A stretch of DNA of 64,000 nucleotides from an uncultured Clostridium sp. (GTDB taxonomy: Bacteria > Bacillota > Clostridia > Clostridiales > Clostridiaceae). Within the stretch, counting starts at the first letter, position 1; the number at the start of each line of letters is the position of its first letter. This document shows, one piece after another, positions 6,272 to 14,627 of this stretch. The DNA lies in NCBI RefSeq assembly GCF_934754925.1, contig NZ_CAKVJA010000001.1, forward strand, positions 186,001 to 250,000. The letters are read 5' to 3'. The position numbers were made by a program, and so were the translations under genes. Below the pieces are notes generated by a model. The model saw only the letters and a program-made list of their open reading frames with translations, was not told the DNA's origin and ran no database searches.

Positions 6272-9148
6272 TTATTCAAATAATCTTAGTATTTCATCTT
6301 TTGATAGTTCAAAAATATTATTAGTGTCTAGAGAGTTATCATCTAAAATTTTATTTATTAATTGCTTTTTCTCATTTTGTAGTTTAATAACCTTTTCCTC
6401 TATTGTATCTTTTGCTATAAGCTTTATTACTTCAACAATATTTTTTTGACCTATTCTATGAGCTCTATCGCTTGCTTGAGCTTCTACAGATGGATTCCAC
6501 CATGGATCAAAGTGTATAACAACATCTGCACTTTGAAGATTTAGTCCGGTACCACCAGCCTTTAAACTTATTAGAAATATGGGTATATTACTTTTATTAA
6601 AAGTGTCTACTTCCTCATTTCTTTTCTTATGTGACAGTGTACCATCTAAATAACAATATTTCAAATTTTCTATTTCTAGTCTTCTTCTTATATTGTGCAA
6701 AACAGAAGTAAATTGAGAAAAGACTAATATTTTATGACCTTCATCATTACATTGATGCAATAATTCTATTAAAGCATCTATTTTACCACTTTCACCTTGA
6801 TAACTTTCTAGTACAACGCTTGGATCTAATGCTATTTGCCTTAATTTTGTTATATATGATAGTATTTCTATCTTACCATTAGAAAACTCATCATCACGTA
6901 TTTTCTTTTCAATTAAATCTATAACCTTATTATTATAAATGCTATAAACTTTTTGTTGGGATTTAGGAAGTTCTACCTCAATAATTTTTTCGATTTTTAG
7001 AGGAAGTTCTTTAAGAACATCCTTTTTTAGTCTTCTTAATATAAAAGGTTTTATTAAGTTTTTAAACTCAATAGATAATTCATTATTATCCATAAATCTT
7101 CTATAATATTTAACTATAAAAGTATCCCTATCAAATAAGTATCCAGGCATTATAAAATCAAATATAGACCATAACTCTAATAAAGAATTCTCAATAGGAG
7201 TTCCTGTAAGAGCAAACTTACTTTTACTATTGAGTTTTTTTACACATATTGAATTTTGTGATGTATAGTTTTTTATATTTTGTGCTTCATCTAATATCAC
7301 ACAATTAAAATCTATATTTAAGTATTTATCTATATCATTTTTAAATAGTGAATATGTAGTTATTAGAACATCATATTTTTCAGTATTGTCTAAAATTTTA
7401 CTTCTATCATCTATTCCTCCTGTAATTAATTTAACATTTAATGCAGGAGCAAATTTGCTAAATTCTTGTTTCCAGTTAAAAACTAGTGAAGAGGGAGCTA
7501 TAATCAATGAAGGTTCACCTTTAATAGAAGATATAAATGCAATGGTTTGTATGGTTTTCCCTAATCCCATTTCATCTCCTAATATTCCACCAAATCCTAG
7601 GTTATATAAAGTTCTTAAAAAACAATAACCAGTATATTGGTATTGTCTAAGCTCTCCAACAAACTCTCTTGGAAGTTCATATTTTAATTTATTTATATTA
7701 TTAAATTGTGATTTAAGATTTCTTAGATACCCAATTCCCTTCATAAATTTTATATTATTTTCTTTTATAAATTCATTTGCGTATAAGCCTTTACTTTTAT
7801 GAAATTCTATTGTGTTATTTTTTATATTATTACAAGAATTAAGATTATCTATTAGTTTTAAAAAATTATTTAGTTCTAAGGACTCTAAATCTAAATATTC
7901 GCCATTTTCAAGTTTATAGTATTTTAAATTATCTCTAAAGGATCTTAAAACATTACTTATTTCAAATTGTGGAATGTCTTTTATATCAAATTTTAATTCA
8001 AAATAATCATATTTCCCAGCAGATATATGACCCATTATCCCCTTAGAGTCTATCCTACGAATTCCTTTGAAATTTTCTGAATAATAGACTTCACCAAATT
8101 TTTGCAATTCATGAACCTTATTTTTAAAGAAATTATATATATAATCATCACCTAATGTTAAGTAATACTTATCATTAACAGAATCAAATCCAAGTGATTT
8201 TAAAGCTGACATAACCTCTTGTTCTTTATTAAAATCTCGATATATTATTTTTTCATCAAATTCATTAAAGATATTAAACTCAAATTTATCATATTGAACT
8301 TTTAAAGTCATTAGCACAAAGTTATTTTCCTTATTAAAATAAAAGTTGAATTTTGGTTTAGCTAAAACAACCTTTTCTTTAATGTTAGAAGATAATATTA
8401 AATTATCACTTATATTATTAAGGGTTGGAATAAGTTCTTTTAAAACTCTTTCCTCTTCACTTTTTGGAATAATAATTTTATTATCTTTTTGAAAGATTTG
8501 AAAATAAGGTTTTATTTTATTAATAAAAGTTCTCTCAGGTAAATATATAGTGGTACCTTTAAATAAAACATTATAATTGTTATTTAGTATTATAGGTAAG
8601 TCAGATAGAAGCTGTAGTCTATATTCTTTATCTATATATTCTAAGTTGATTTCTATATATGGGTTGCCGAATAGTATCTCACAATCAACAGGTCTATTAA
8701 AGAATCCATCATTAAAGTAAACACGATGATCTTTTATAATATAAAATAATTCTTTAATTAAATACTTAGGCGGATATATATACTTACCTTCAATTAATTT
8801 GTCATTAGATTTTAGATATTTAGGTTTATTACCTTCTATTTCTAGAAGTTCATAAATAAAATCAATTAAAGCAAGATCTTTACCTGAAAAGTATTGCTTA
8901 TTTATATCAAATGTGAAATCATTACTATATTTTAGAGATATGTTATTTTCATAATATACTAGAAATTGTCTTATATCTCTTATTATATTTAATTTATTAG
9001 AAGGTTTATTTTTTAATCCAATTTTAAATTCTATAGAAAGCTGCCCTTTATAGTCTATTTTATTTAAATATAGTTCTATCTTTAATTCTTCTTTATTTTT
9101 ATCTCTAAGAAGGATGTCTAAAACATTTGAGTTTTTATTATTATACAT
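6272..9148 (-). CDS. SNF2/RapA-family DEAD-box-like ATPase
   Basis: Superfamily 2 DNA translocase of 958 aa. The N-terminal half (about residues 1-480) matches the bacterial SNF2-associated region. The ATPase half has Walker A GDEMGLGKT near residue 525, the Walker B variant DEAQN near 620, LTGTPIEN, and helicase C motifs including LKAGGTGLNLQSA and SDRAHRIGQ near 895. Such proteins remodel DNA-protein complexes or RNA polymerase; the exact substrate is unknown. No N-terminal SWIM-type CxC...CxH zinc finger is seen, which many clostridial relatives carry. The TPR gene follows 30 bp downstream. Confidence 0.88.
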   Translation of the reverse strand: MYNNKNSNVLDILLRDKNKEELKIELYLNKIDYKGQLSIEFKIGLKNKPSNKLNIIRDIRQFLVYYENNISLKYSNDFTFDINKQYFSGKDLALIDFIYELLEIEGNKPKYLKSNDKLIEGKYIYPPKYLIKELFYIIKDHRVYFNDGFFNRPVDCEILFGNPYIEINLEYIDKEYRLQLLSDLPIILNNNYNVLFKGTTIYLPERTFINKIKPYFQIFQKDNKIIIPKSEEERVLKELIPTLNNISDNLILSSNIKEKVVLAKPKFNFYFNKENNFVLMTLKVQYDKFEFNIFNEFDEKIIYRDFNKEQEVMSALKSLGFDSVNDKYYLTLGDDYIYNFFKNKVHELQKFGEVYYSENFKGIRRIDSKGIMGHISAGKYDYFELKFDIKDIPQFEISNVLRSFRDNLKYYKLENGEYLDLESLELNNFLKLIDNLNSCNNIKNNTIEFHKSKGLYANEFIKENNIKFMKGIGYLRNLKSQFNNINKLKYELPREFVGELRQYQYTGYCFLRTLYNLGFGGILGDEMGLGKTIQTIAFISSIKGEPSLIIAPSSLVFNWKQEFSKFAPALNVKLITGGIDDRSKILDNTEKYDVLITTYSLFKNDIDKYLNIDFNCVILDEAQNIKNYTSQNSICVKKLNSKSKFALTGTPIENSLLELWSIFDFIMPGYLFDRDTFIVKYYRRFMDNNELSIEFKNLIKPFILRRLKKDVLKELPLKIEKIIEVELPKSQQKVYSIYNNKVIDLIEKKIRDDEFSNGKIEILSYITKLRQIALDPSVVLESYQGESGKIDALIELLHQCNDEGHKILVFSQFTSVLHNIRRRLEIENLKYCYLDGTLSHKKRNEEVDTFNKSNIPIFLISLKAGGTGLNLQSADVVIHFDPWWNPSVEAQASDRAHRIGQKNIVEVIKLIAKDTIEEKVIKLQNEKKQLINKILDDNSLDTNNIFELSKDEILRLFE

Positions 9149-9215
9149 ATTCCTCCTCCTTTACAATTTTTAATTATATCATATGTAAATAAGTATTTAG
9201 AAGTAGTGAGAGAGT

Positions 9216-9251
9216 AAAAAAAGCCATACTATAAATTAGTAGGGCTTTTTT
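9216..9251 (-). terminator. Terminator after the DMT transporter gene
   Basis: AAAAAAGCC/GGCTTTTTT outer arms with an inner TACTA/TAGTA pair and one mismatch between them. T-rich on the minus strand after the stop at 9258. Confidence 0.7.
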
Positions 9252-9257
9252 ATCAAT

Positions 9258-10139
9258 TTACTGATTTTCAATTTTATCTAATTTTTTATTGTATAAAAAC
9301 ATATATAGTGATACAGCAAATATAATTATATATCCAAGAACACTTAGATAATCTGGGATAACACCAAATAAAACTATACTTATTATTGCTGAGAAAAGGA
9401 TGTTACTATAGTCAAATATAGATATTTCTTTTGCCTTTGCATATTTATAAGCTATAGTAATACCAAATTGTCCAATACTAGCAAATATACCAGCTAAGAT
9501 TAAATAAATAAACTGTAACATAGACATTTCTTTATATACAATTAACATAAATGGCAATATAACTATTGTAGAAAAGAATGAAAAGTAAAATACAATAGTA
9601 TAGTATTTCTCTTTTCCACCTAGAACTCTTAAGCATGTATAAGCAGCAGCTGCACATATAGCACCACATACACCAATTAATGAAGGAATCATATCAAAAT
9701 TGAATTGTGGTTTAATTATAAATAATGCTCCTATAAAAGCTACAATAATAGCTAGTCCTTGTTTTAGATTTATTTTTTCTTTTAAGAAAAGAGCGCTAAA
9801 TATTATTACAAAGAAAGGGCTTAATTTATTTAACATATTAGCATCAGATAATACTAATTTATCTATTGCATAGAAGTTGAAAACTATTCCCAATGTACCG
9901 AATAATGAGCGTAAAATTAAAATTTTCTGGTTTTCTAATTTTCCAAAGAAACTTTCTTTATTAATAAGTATTAATACAAATGCAATTATACAAGATGTTA
10001 TATTTCTAAAAAACGTCTTTTGAAAAGATGGTAAGTCTCCTGAAAGCTTAACAAAAGCAGACATCATAGCAAATCCAAATGCAGATATTATTATAAATAA
10101 AACTCCTTTTGTTCTATTACTTAATGTTATGTTTTTCAT
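9258..10139 (-). CDS. DMT-superfamily EamA transporter
   Basis: Integral membrane protein of 293 aa with about ten hydrophobic segments arranged as two EamA repeats. The first includes SDANMLNKLSPFFVIIFSALF; the second includes KEISIFDYSNILFSAIISIVL, with the typical proline- and glycine-containing helices. The family exports metabolites or amino acids; the substrate cannot be inferred. The start is MKNITLSNR at 10137-10139 because AGGAGG lies four bases upstream; an extension of the frame reads through that site. Monocistronic, ended by its own terminator. Confidence 0.82.
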   Translation of the reverse strand: MKNITLSNRTKGVLFIIISAFGFAMMSAFVKLSGDLPSFQKTFFRNITSCIIAFVLILINKESFFGKLENQKILILRSLFGTLGIVFNFYAIDKLVLSDANMLNKLSPFFVIIFSALFLKEKINLKQGLAIIVAFIGALFIIKPQFNFDMIPSLIGVCGAICAAAAYTCLRVLGGKEKYYTIVFYFSFFSTIVILPFMLIVYKEMSMLQFIYLILAGIFASIGQFGITIAYKYAKAKEISIFDYSNILFSAIISIVLFGVIPDYLSVLGYIIIFAVSLYMFLYNKKLDKIENQ

Positions 10140-10231
10140 ATATCCTCCTAAAAAACTTTTCTTTTTATAGATTACCATAAATAATAATCATCATCTATAT
10201 CTAATTATTAATTAAGATATAAATTTAAATA

Positions 10232-10300
10232 AAAAAAGATCTATTTTTTAGTAGAACACCCTATAGTGAATAGAGATAATACTATTTTTATAGATCTTTC
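10232..10300 (-). terminator. Long hairpin terminator after the DUF1292 gene
   Basis: AAAGATCTAT (10235-10244) pairs with ATAGATCTTT (10290-10299) across a long loop. A T-rich stretch follows on the minus strand. Confidence 0.5.
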
Positions 10301-10309
10301 TTTACTTAT

Positions 10310-10546
10310 TTAAAATTTAATGCTAGATACTTGTCTAACCATATTTAATTCATTTTGAGATTCAACTTGAATTAATGTTTCATTCCAATCCTTATCAAAA
10401 GCAATTTTAAATATTTCTACATCGCTTTTATTATTTATTGGAGCCATTGCAACATATTCAGTTTTATTAATTAGCTTCTGCTCTAATATAGCATATTCAA
10501 TTTTATTTCCTGCTTCATCTGTAAATTTCATAGTTTTTTCAGACAT
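10310..10546 (-). CDS. DUF1292 family protein
   Basis: Small protein of 78 aa with the DUF1292 pattern: a beta-rich fold with FTDEAGNKIEYAILEQ, then EYVAMAPINNKSDVEIFKI and a final W/E-containing strand. AAGGAGAG precedes the ATG. The family is common in Firmicutes, where it often sits near the Holliday-junction resolvase gene yqgF and alaS; here it is alone. Function unknown. Confidence 0.75.
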   Translation of the reverse strand: MSEKTMKFTDEAGNKIEYAILEQKLINKTEYVAMAPINNKSDVEIFKIAFDKDWNETLIQVESQNELNMVRQVSSIKF

Positions 10547-10617
10547 TTTAATCTCTCCTTATAACATTAATAGTATTAGTATTATAAAAAGAAGAGGAAA
10601 TTATTATATATGTTTAT

Positions 10618-10642
10618 AAAAAACACACATAAGAACTTATGT
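10618..10642 (-). terminator. Terminator of the amino acid ABC operon
   Basis: ACATAAG-AA-CTTATGT (10627-10642), followed on the minus strand by GTG and a T run at 10623-10618. It lies about 90 bp past the ATPase stop. Confidence 0.6.
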
Positions 10643-10728
10643 TCTCTTTTAATAAAAATGTCATTTTAGTGTTAAATTATCAATTAATACTGCATTAAAT
10701 TAACAGTTTAATTTTACATAATAGGATT

Positions 10729-11427
10729 TTATGATATTTCAATTTTATCATTATATATATGCCTATCTATGATTTTTCCTGAATCCATGGATACAATTTT
10801 ATTAGAAACAAGCTTTGCAAATTCCATATCATGAGTAATTATAAGCATAGACATACCATTTTTACTCAAACTTTTAATTAATGAAGCAACATCCTTTGTT
10901 AATGATGGATCTAAAGCCGAAGTTGGTTCATCAAAACACATTAATTTAGGTTTCAATGCTAAAGCTCTACCAATAGCTACTCTTTGTTTCTGTCCACCAG
11001 ATAATTCACAAGGATAGTTATTAGCCTTATCTAATAATCCTAAAAATGTTAAAATTTCATTTGCATTTTGTATTGCAGTATCTTTGTTTTCGCCTAATAC
11101 TCTAATGGGAGCTTCAATAATATTTTCTAATACAGATTTATGAGGAAAAAGATTAAATCCTTGGAAAACAAGCCCTATATTTTTTCTAATATTATTAATT
11201 AATTTTTTATCTGCATACGTTCCATTTTTACAAAGAATTTCTCCATTAATTTCTATACTGCCTTCTTCACATGTCTCTAAACCTGTTATTGTTCTAAGTA
11301 AAGTGGTTTTTCCACCACCGGATGGTCCTACTATTACAACAATTTCACCTTCACTTATATCTAGATTTACATCTTTTAATACTGTTGTATTGCCAAAAGT
11401 TTTTTTTAGCCTTCTAATCTTTAACAT
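10729..11427 (-). CDS. Polar amino acid ABC transporter ATP-binding protein
   Basis: ATPase subunit of 232 aa, normal for the GlnQ/ArtP family. It has Walker A GPSGGGKTT, the Q-loop VFQGFNLFPH, the signature LSGGQKQRVAIGRAL, Walker B LMCFDEPTSALDP and switch His ITHD. The start MLKIRRLKK at 11425-11427 is chosen because GAGGTGG is placed just upstream; a longer frame has no site. It is the last gene of a three-gene operon (binding protein, permease, ATPase), 10 bp after the permease. Confidence 0.93.
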   Translation of the reverse strand: MLKIRRLKKTFGNTTVLKDVNLDISEGEIVVIVGPSGGGKTTLLRTITGLETCEEGSIEINGEILCKNGTYADKKLINNIRKNIGLVFQGFNLFPHKSVLENIIEAPIRVLGENKDTAIQNANEILTFLGLLDKANNYPCELSGGQKQRVAIGRALALKPKLMCFDEPTSALDPSLTKDVASLIKSLSKNGMSMLIITHDMEFAKLVSNKIVSMDSGKIIDRHIYNDKIEIS

Positions 11428-11437
11428 AATCCACCTC

Positions 11438-12112
11438 TTAATTATAGTATTGATATTTTTTTTCAAGCTTGTCTAATATCTTTGTTAAAATTCCTATAAG
11501 AATTAGATAAACTATTCCGATAATTAGTAATGGTAGTAAGGAGGAATCTCTATTACAAGCTATTTTACCAACTCTTAATAATTCATCTAATCCTATAACA
11601 TATACTAAAGCTGTATCTTTTACTAAAGTTACTATTTCATTTGATACAGGTGGTAATACAATTTTAAAAGCTTGTGGAAGAATTATTCTAAAGAATGTAT
11701 CTTTTTTTGATAAACCTAATACATGAGATGCCTCATATTGACCTATATCTACTGTGGATATGCCTGCTCTAAAAATTTCCCCAAAGTATGCACCGTAGTT
11801 TAATGTAAATGCAATTATAGCAGCTGGAAATCTATCTATTACAATATTTAGATTAGGAAGCCCAAAAAATATAAATACTATTTGTAGAAGAAGAGGAGTT
11901 CCCCTCATTATTAAAATATAAAATTTTGTTATTTTATTAATGATTTTTACTTTAGATAGCCTACCTAATGCAACAACAATTCCTAGAGGAATAGCTAATA
12001 TTAATGTTAAAATAAATAGTTCAAGTGTTAGCTTTAACCCTTCTAAAACTTGTGGCAATAAGGTGAAAAAGTAATTTATAAATGTATTAATTGTGACTAT
12101 TATATTTTCCAA
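11438..12112 (-). CDS. Polar amino acid ABC transporter permease
   Basis: Membrane subunit of 224 aa of the HisM/GlnP type with about five transmembrane helices. The EAA loop reads EASHVLGLSKKDTFFRIILPQA, and GTPLLLQIVFIFFGLP is a typical amino acid permease segment. The start is a TTG at 12110-12112 served by GGGAG eight bases upstream. It lies 20 bp after the binding-protein gene and 10 bp before the ATPase gene. Substrate is probably a polar or acidic amino acid or cystine; not resolved. Confidence 0.9.
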   Translation of the reverse strand: MENIIVTINTFINYFFTLLPQVLEGLKLTLELFILTLILAIPLGIVVALGRLSKVKIINKITKFYILIMRGTPLLLQIVFIFFGLPNLNIVIDRFPAAIIAFTLNYGAYFGEIFRAGISTVDIGQYEASHVLGLSKKDTFFRIILPQAFKIVLPPVSNEIVTLVKDTALVYVIGLDELLRVGKIACNRDSSLLPLLIIGIVYLILIGILTKILDKLEKKYQYYN

Positions 12113-12132
12113 TTTAGTTACTCCCTTTTTGT

Positions 12133-12948
12133 TTATTCAGATTTTATTGTAATATCTTCATTAAACCATTTTTTTGATATTTCTTGTAATGTTCCATCTT
12201 TTTGCATTTCTTTATAAGCTTTGTTAAAGGCATCTACCATCTCTGTATCACCTTTTCTTATGCCAACACCGTACTCTTCATCTCCAAAGTTATCATCTAA
12301 TATTTTAAATTTATCTTCACCCTTTAAGTTTAAATAGTATCTTACAAGAATTTCATCTGCTACTACAGCATCAATCCTACCAGCTTCTAAATCCATTAAA
12401 GCTTGATTATTATCTTCAAAAGTAATAGCACATCCACCATTAAAACTAGCATATAAGTCCTCTTCTTTCTCCATTGCAGCAACCGCTGAGGATTCGCTTT
12501 GTGCACCAACCTTTTTATTAGCTAAATCTGATTTTGAATTAATATTGCTATCAGCTAGTGTTACTATAACTTGTTTATTTTTTAAATATGGAACTGAGAA
12601 GTCTACTTTATTTTTCCTTTCCTCTGTTATTGTATATCCATTCCATATTAGATCTATGTTACCTGACTTTAGTTCAGATTCTTTCATTGTCCAATCAATT
12701 GGCTGAAAAATAATTTCTTTATTTAGCCTTTTACCTAATTCTTTTGCTAAATCAACATCAAAACCAGTTATTTCACCAGACTCATCTTTAAACCCCATTG
12801 GCGCAAATGCATCATCCATTCCAACAATAAGTATATCTTTATCTAATGTACTTTCAGATGCTTTATTAGAGCATCCAATACCTGCAATTATTAAAACTAA
12901 AATACTTCCTCCTAAAAATATATTTTTTATTAATTTGCAAAAATTCAT
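12133..12948 (-). CDS. Amino acid ABC transporter substrate-binding lipoprotein
   Basis: Extracellular lipoprotein of 271 aa (SBP_bac_3 family). A signal peptide ends in AGIGC, giving a lipidated Cys. The mature domain shows FAPMGFKDESGEITGFDVDL, the ligand-site Arg segment YTITEERKNKVDFS and a C-terminal EISKKWF. The start is MNFCKLIKN at 12946-12948; the upstream TTG in the same frame overlaps the GGGGG ribosome site and is rejected. First gene of the operon; a 30-bp palindrome stands 33-62 bp upstream. Ligand unknown. Confidence 0.9.
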   Translation of the reverse strand: MNFCKLIKNIFLGGSILVLIIAGIGCSNKASESTLDKDILIVGMDDAFAPMGFKDESGEITGFDVDLAKELGKRLNKEIIFQPIDWTMKESELKSGNIDLIWNGYTITEERKNKVDFSVPYLKNKQVIVTLADSNINSKSDLANKKVGAQSESSAVAAMEKEEDLYASFNGGCAITFEDNNQALMDLEAGRIDAVVADEILVRYYLNLKGEDKFKILDDNFGDEEYGVGIRKGDTEMVDAFNKAYKEMQKDGTLQEISKKWFNEDITIKSE

Positions 12949-12980
12949 AAATATATACCCCCTTATCAAATACTTTTTTA

Positions 12981-13010
12981 TTTAATACTTTAATATGTTA
13001 AAGTATTAAA
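12981..13010 (-). promoter_or_regulatory. Perfect 13+4+13 palindrome upstream of the ABC operon
   Basis: TTTAATACTTTAA (12981-12993) and its exact complement TTAAAGTATTAAA (12998-13010) flank TATG. The site lies 33-62 bp before the binding-protein ATG. It could be an operator or a leader hairpin; no T run follows it, so it is not an ordinary terminator. Confidence 0.5.
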
Positions 13011-13041
13011 ATTAATCTTTTTTTATATTATGATATAAATA

Positions 13042-13072
13042 AAAAAATGATGAATATAAATTCATCATTTTT
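13042..13072 (-). terminator. Terminator after the HEAT-like gene
   Basis: AAAAAATGATGAA pairs with TTCATCATTTTTT around a six-base loop. T-rich on the minus strand, just after the stop at 13089. Confidence 0.75.
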
Positions 13073-13088
13073 ATTACAATATTTAAAA

Positions 13089-14099
13089 TTAACCTAAAAT
13101 ATCAGTTAAATATTTTCTAAGTTCCATATCTAAGGAGTTATCTCTTAGATATATTAATTTACTGTTTATTTCTTCATCCTTATTATGTAAAGAGTAAAAA
13201 CTTAAAGCTGCTTTAAGTCTTAAATCTTCATCTACAGATGATAAATCAAATTCACCGTTCTCGTTCTTCAAAATTAAAGATAATTCTAATACTTCGTCAC
13301 TAAGTGCTACTGCTTTCAAAAATATTAATTGTTCTCTTGTAAATTTTCCTACATTATTTATTATGCTTAATGTAACATCATATGCCGACTCAATATTATT
13401 ATCATAGATATATTTTTTAAAGTAAATTTCTAGAGTTCTTAAAACCTTTGGATTATTTTTAACTTGTGATAAAAAACCTAATGTTGAAATTATATTTTCA
13501 TCACTAAAATTCTCCATTATATAAATAATAGAATCTATAATTTTATCTTCTTCAATTCCTTTAGCTGCCATTTTACATAATAAGTTTACGGCTTTTATGC
13601 TACTACTAGATTTATCATTAGCTATTTTCAATAATTCATCAACACTATTTTCATTAAATGAATATAATATAGTTAAAACGGCATTCTTTACAGCATTAGG
13701 CCAAGCTCCTAATCCATTATATCTTCCTTTTAATGCACTAGGTTTTGAAATACCACCATATAGATATTCTGTTAAGGGTTGTATATTTTCTATTCCTATT
13801 GCCCTTGCAGCTTCCTTTGCATATACTTCCATGGAATCAAAGCTTTGAGACTTATCAACTACTTTTAATATTTCACCAGTTATTAAAGATTTTAATTCCT
13901 CTGGTGTAAGTTCACTTCTATTATGAAACTCTTCTACATTATCTATTACAAAATTATAATTAAAGTTATCAGTTTCATTATTTATAGTATTTATAATAGT
14001 ATTATCTTCTTCTTTTATTTCTTTTATATTTAAAGCTTCTTCTAAATCAATGTTCTCTTCAATATCTTTTTTTCTTTTAAAAAAATCAAATATCCCCAT
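13089..14099 (-). CDS. HEAT-repeat-like protein of unknown function
   Basis: Protein of 336 aa not matched to a named family. The N-terminus is short and basic (MGIFDFFKRKKD), followed by a low-complexity acidic linker to about residue 55. Then come repeated helix pairs resembling HEAT/armadillo repeats, for example ENSVDELLKIANDKSSSSIK, KAVNLLCKMAAKGIEEDKII and LRLKAALSFYSLHNKDEEIN. A Trp-containing turn (YNGLGAWPNAVKNAV) stands out. AGGAGGTAAC precedes the ATG and lies inside the upstream DUF523 gene, which overlaps by 14 bp, so the two are translationally linked. Confidence 0.7.
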   Translation of the reverse strand: MGIFDFFKRKKDIEENIDLEEALNIKEIKEEDNTIINTINNETDNFNYNFVIDNVEEFHNRSELTPEELKSLITGEILKVVDKSQSFDSMEVYAKEAARAIGIENIQPLTEYLYGGISKPSALKGRYNGLGAWPNAVKNAVLTILYSFNENSVDELLKIANDKSSSSIKAVNLLCKMAAKGIEEDKIIDSIIYIMENFSDENIISTLGFLSQVKNNPKVLRTLEIYFKKYIYDNNIESAYDVTLSIINNVGKFTREQLIFLKAVALSDEVLELSLILKNENGEFDLSSVDEDLRLKAALSFYSLHNKDEEINSKLIYLRDNSLDMELRKYLTDILG

Positions 14100-14550
14100 T
14101 TATGTTACCTCCTAATTCAAGTTCACTTATTACATCTATAGATGATTCTTTTAATAATTGTGCTGTTATGCCCATACCTTTTATTTTTGTTCCGTTAAAT
14201 TTACCATCATATATATAATTAACACCACATGATGGACTACCATCTTTTAATATAGCTTTTTTTATGTTTAATTTTTTTGCAAGTTGTAATGTTTCTTGTG
14301 CACCTTTTATAAATTGTGGCGTTACATCATTACCATTTTTATCAATTACTAATCTATTGTTATTTAGCATATTTAAAGATTGCCCTATAATTTCGCTAGG
14401 TATTCGCGGTGTAGGTAATCCCCCTAATTGTTCTGGACAAACTAAAATAGCTTTTCCAGAAGTAAATAATTTATCACATATTTCATTATAATTATTCAAT
14501 CCATTGTATTTACAATTTACTCCACACAAGCATGCGCTTATTAAATACAT
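14086..14550 (-). CDS. DUF523 / TudS-like [4Fe-4S] protein
   Basis: Protein of 154 aa with the DUF523 Cys layout: SACLCGVNCKYNG at the N-terminus, VCPEQLGGLPTPR and DGSPSCGVNYIYDG. The characterised member TudS removes sulfur from 2-thiouracil using a [4Fe-4S] cluster bound by three of these Cys; a similar desulfidase role is inferred. AAGGAGGGG precedes the ATG but lies inside the long stem at 14554-14598. The gene overlaps the following HEAT-like gene by 14 bp. Confidence 0.83.
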   Translation of the reverse strand: MYLISACLCGVNCKYNGLNNYNEICDKLFTSGKAILVCPEQLGGLPTPRIPSEIIGQSLNMLNNNRLVIDKNGNDVTPQFIKGAQETLQLAKKLNIKKAILKDGSPSCGVNYIYDGKFNGTKIKGMGITAQLLKESSIDVISELELGGNINGDI

Positions 14551-14553
14551 AAA

Positions 14554-14598
14554 ACCCCTCCTTACTATGCTTTAATTATAGCATACTAAGAAAGGGGT
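14554..14598 (-). promoter_or_regulatory. Long stem combining mutS2 terminator, extended -10 and TudS ribosome site
   Basis: On the minus strand, 5' arm 14598-14581 and 3' arm 14570-14554 (ends ACCCC/GGGGT, inner GCATA(C/G)TAA) pair around a 10-base centre. The centre includes TATAAT preceded by TATGC, an extended -10. The 3' arm contains the AAGGAGGGG ribosome site and is followed by TTTTATG. The segment may end mutS2 transcripts, start the next transcript, and gate its translation in read-through RNA. Confidence 0.5.
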
Positions 14599-14627
14599 TA
14601 AAATGAATTTAATTTATTAATTTAACT

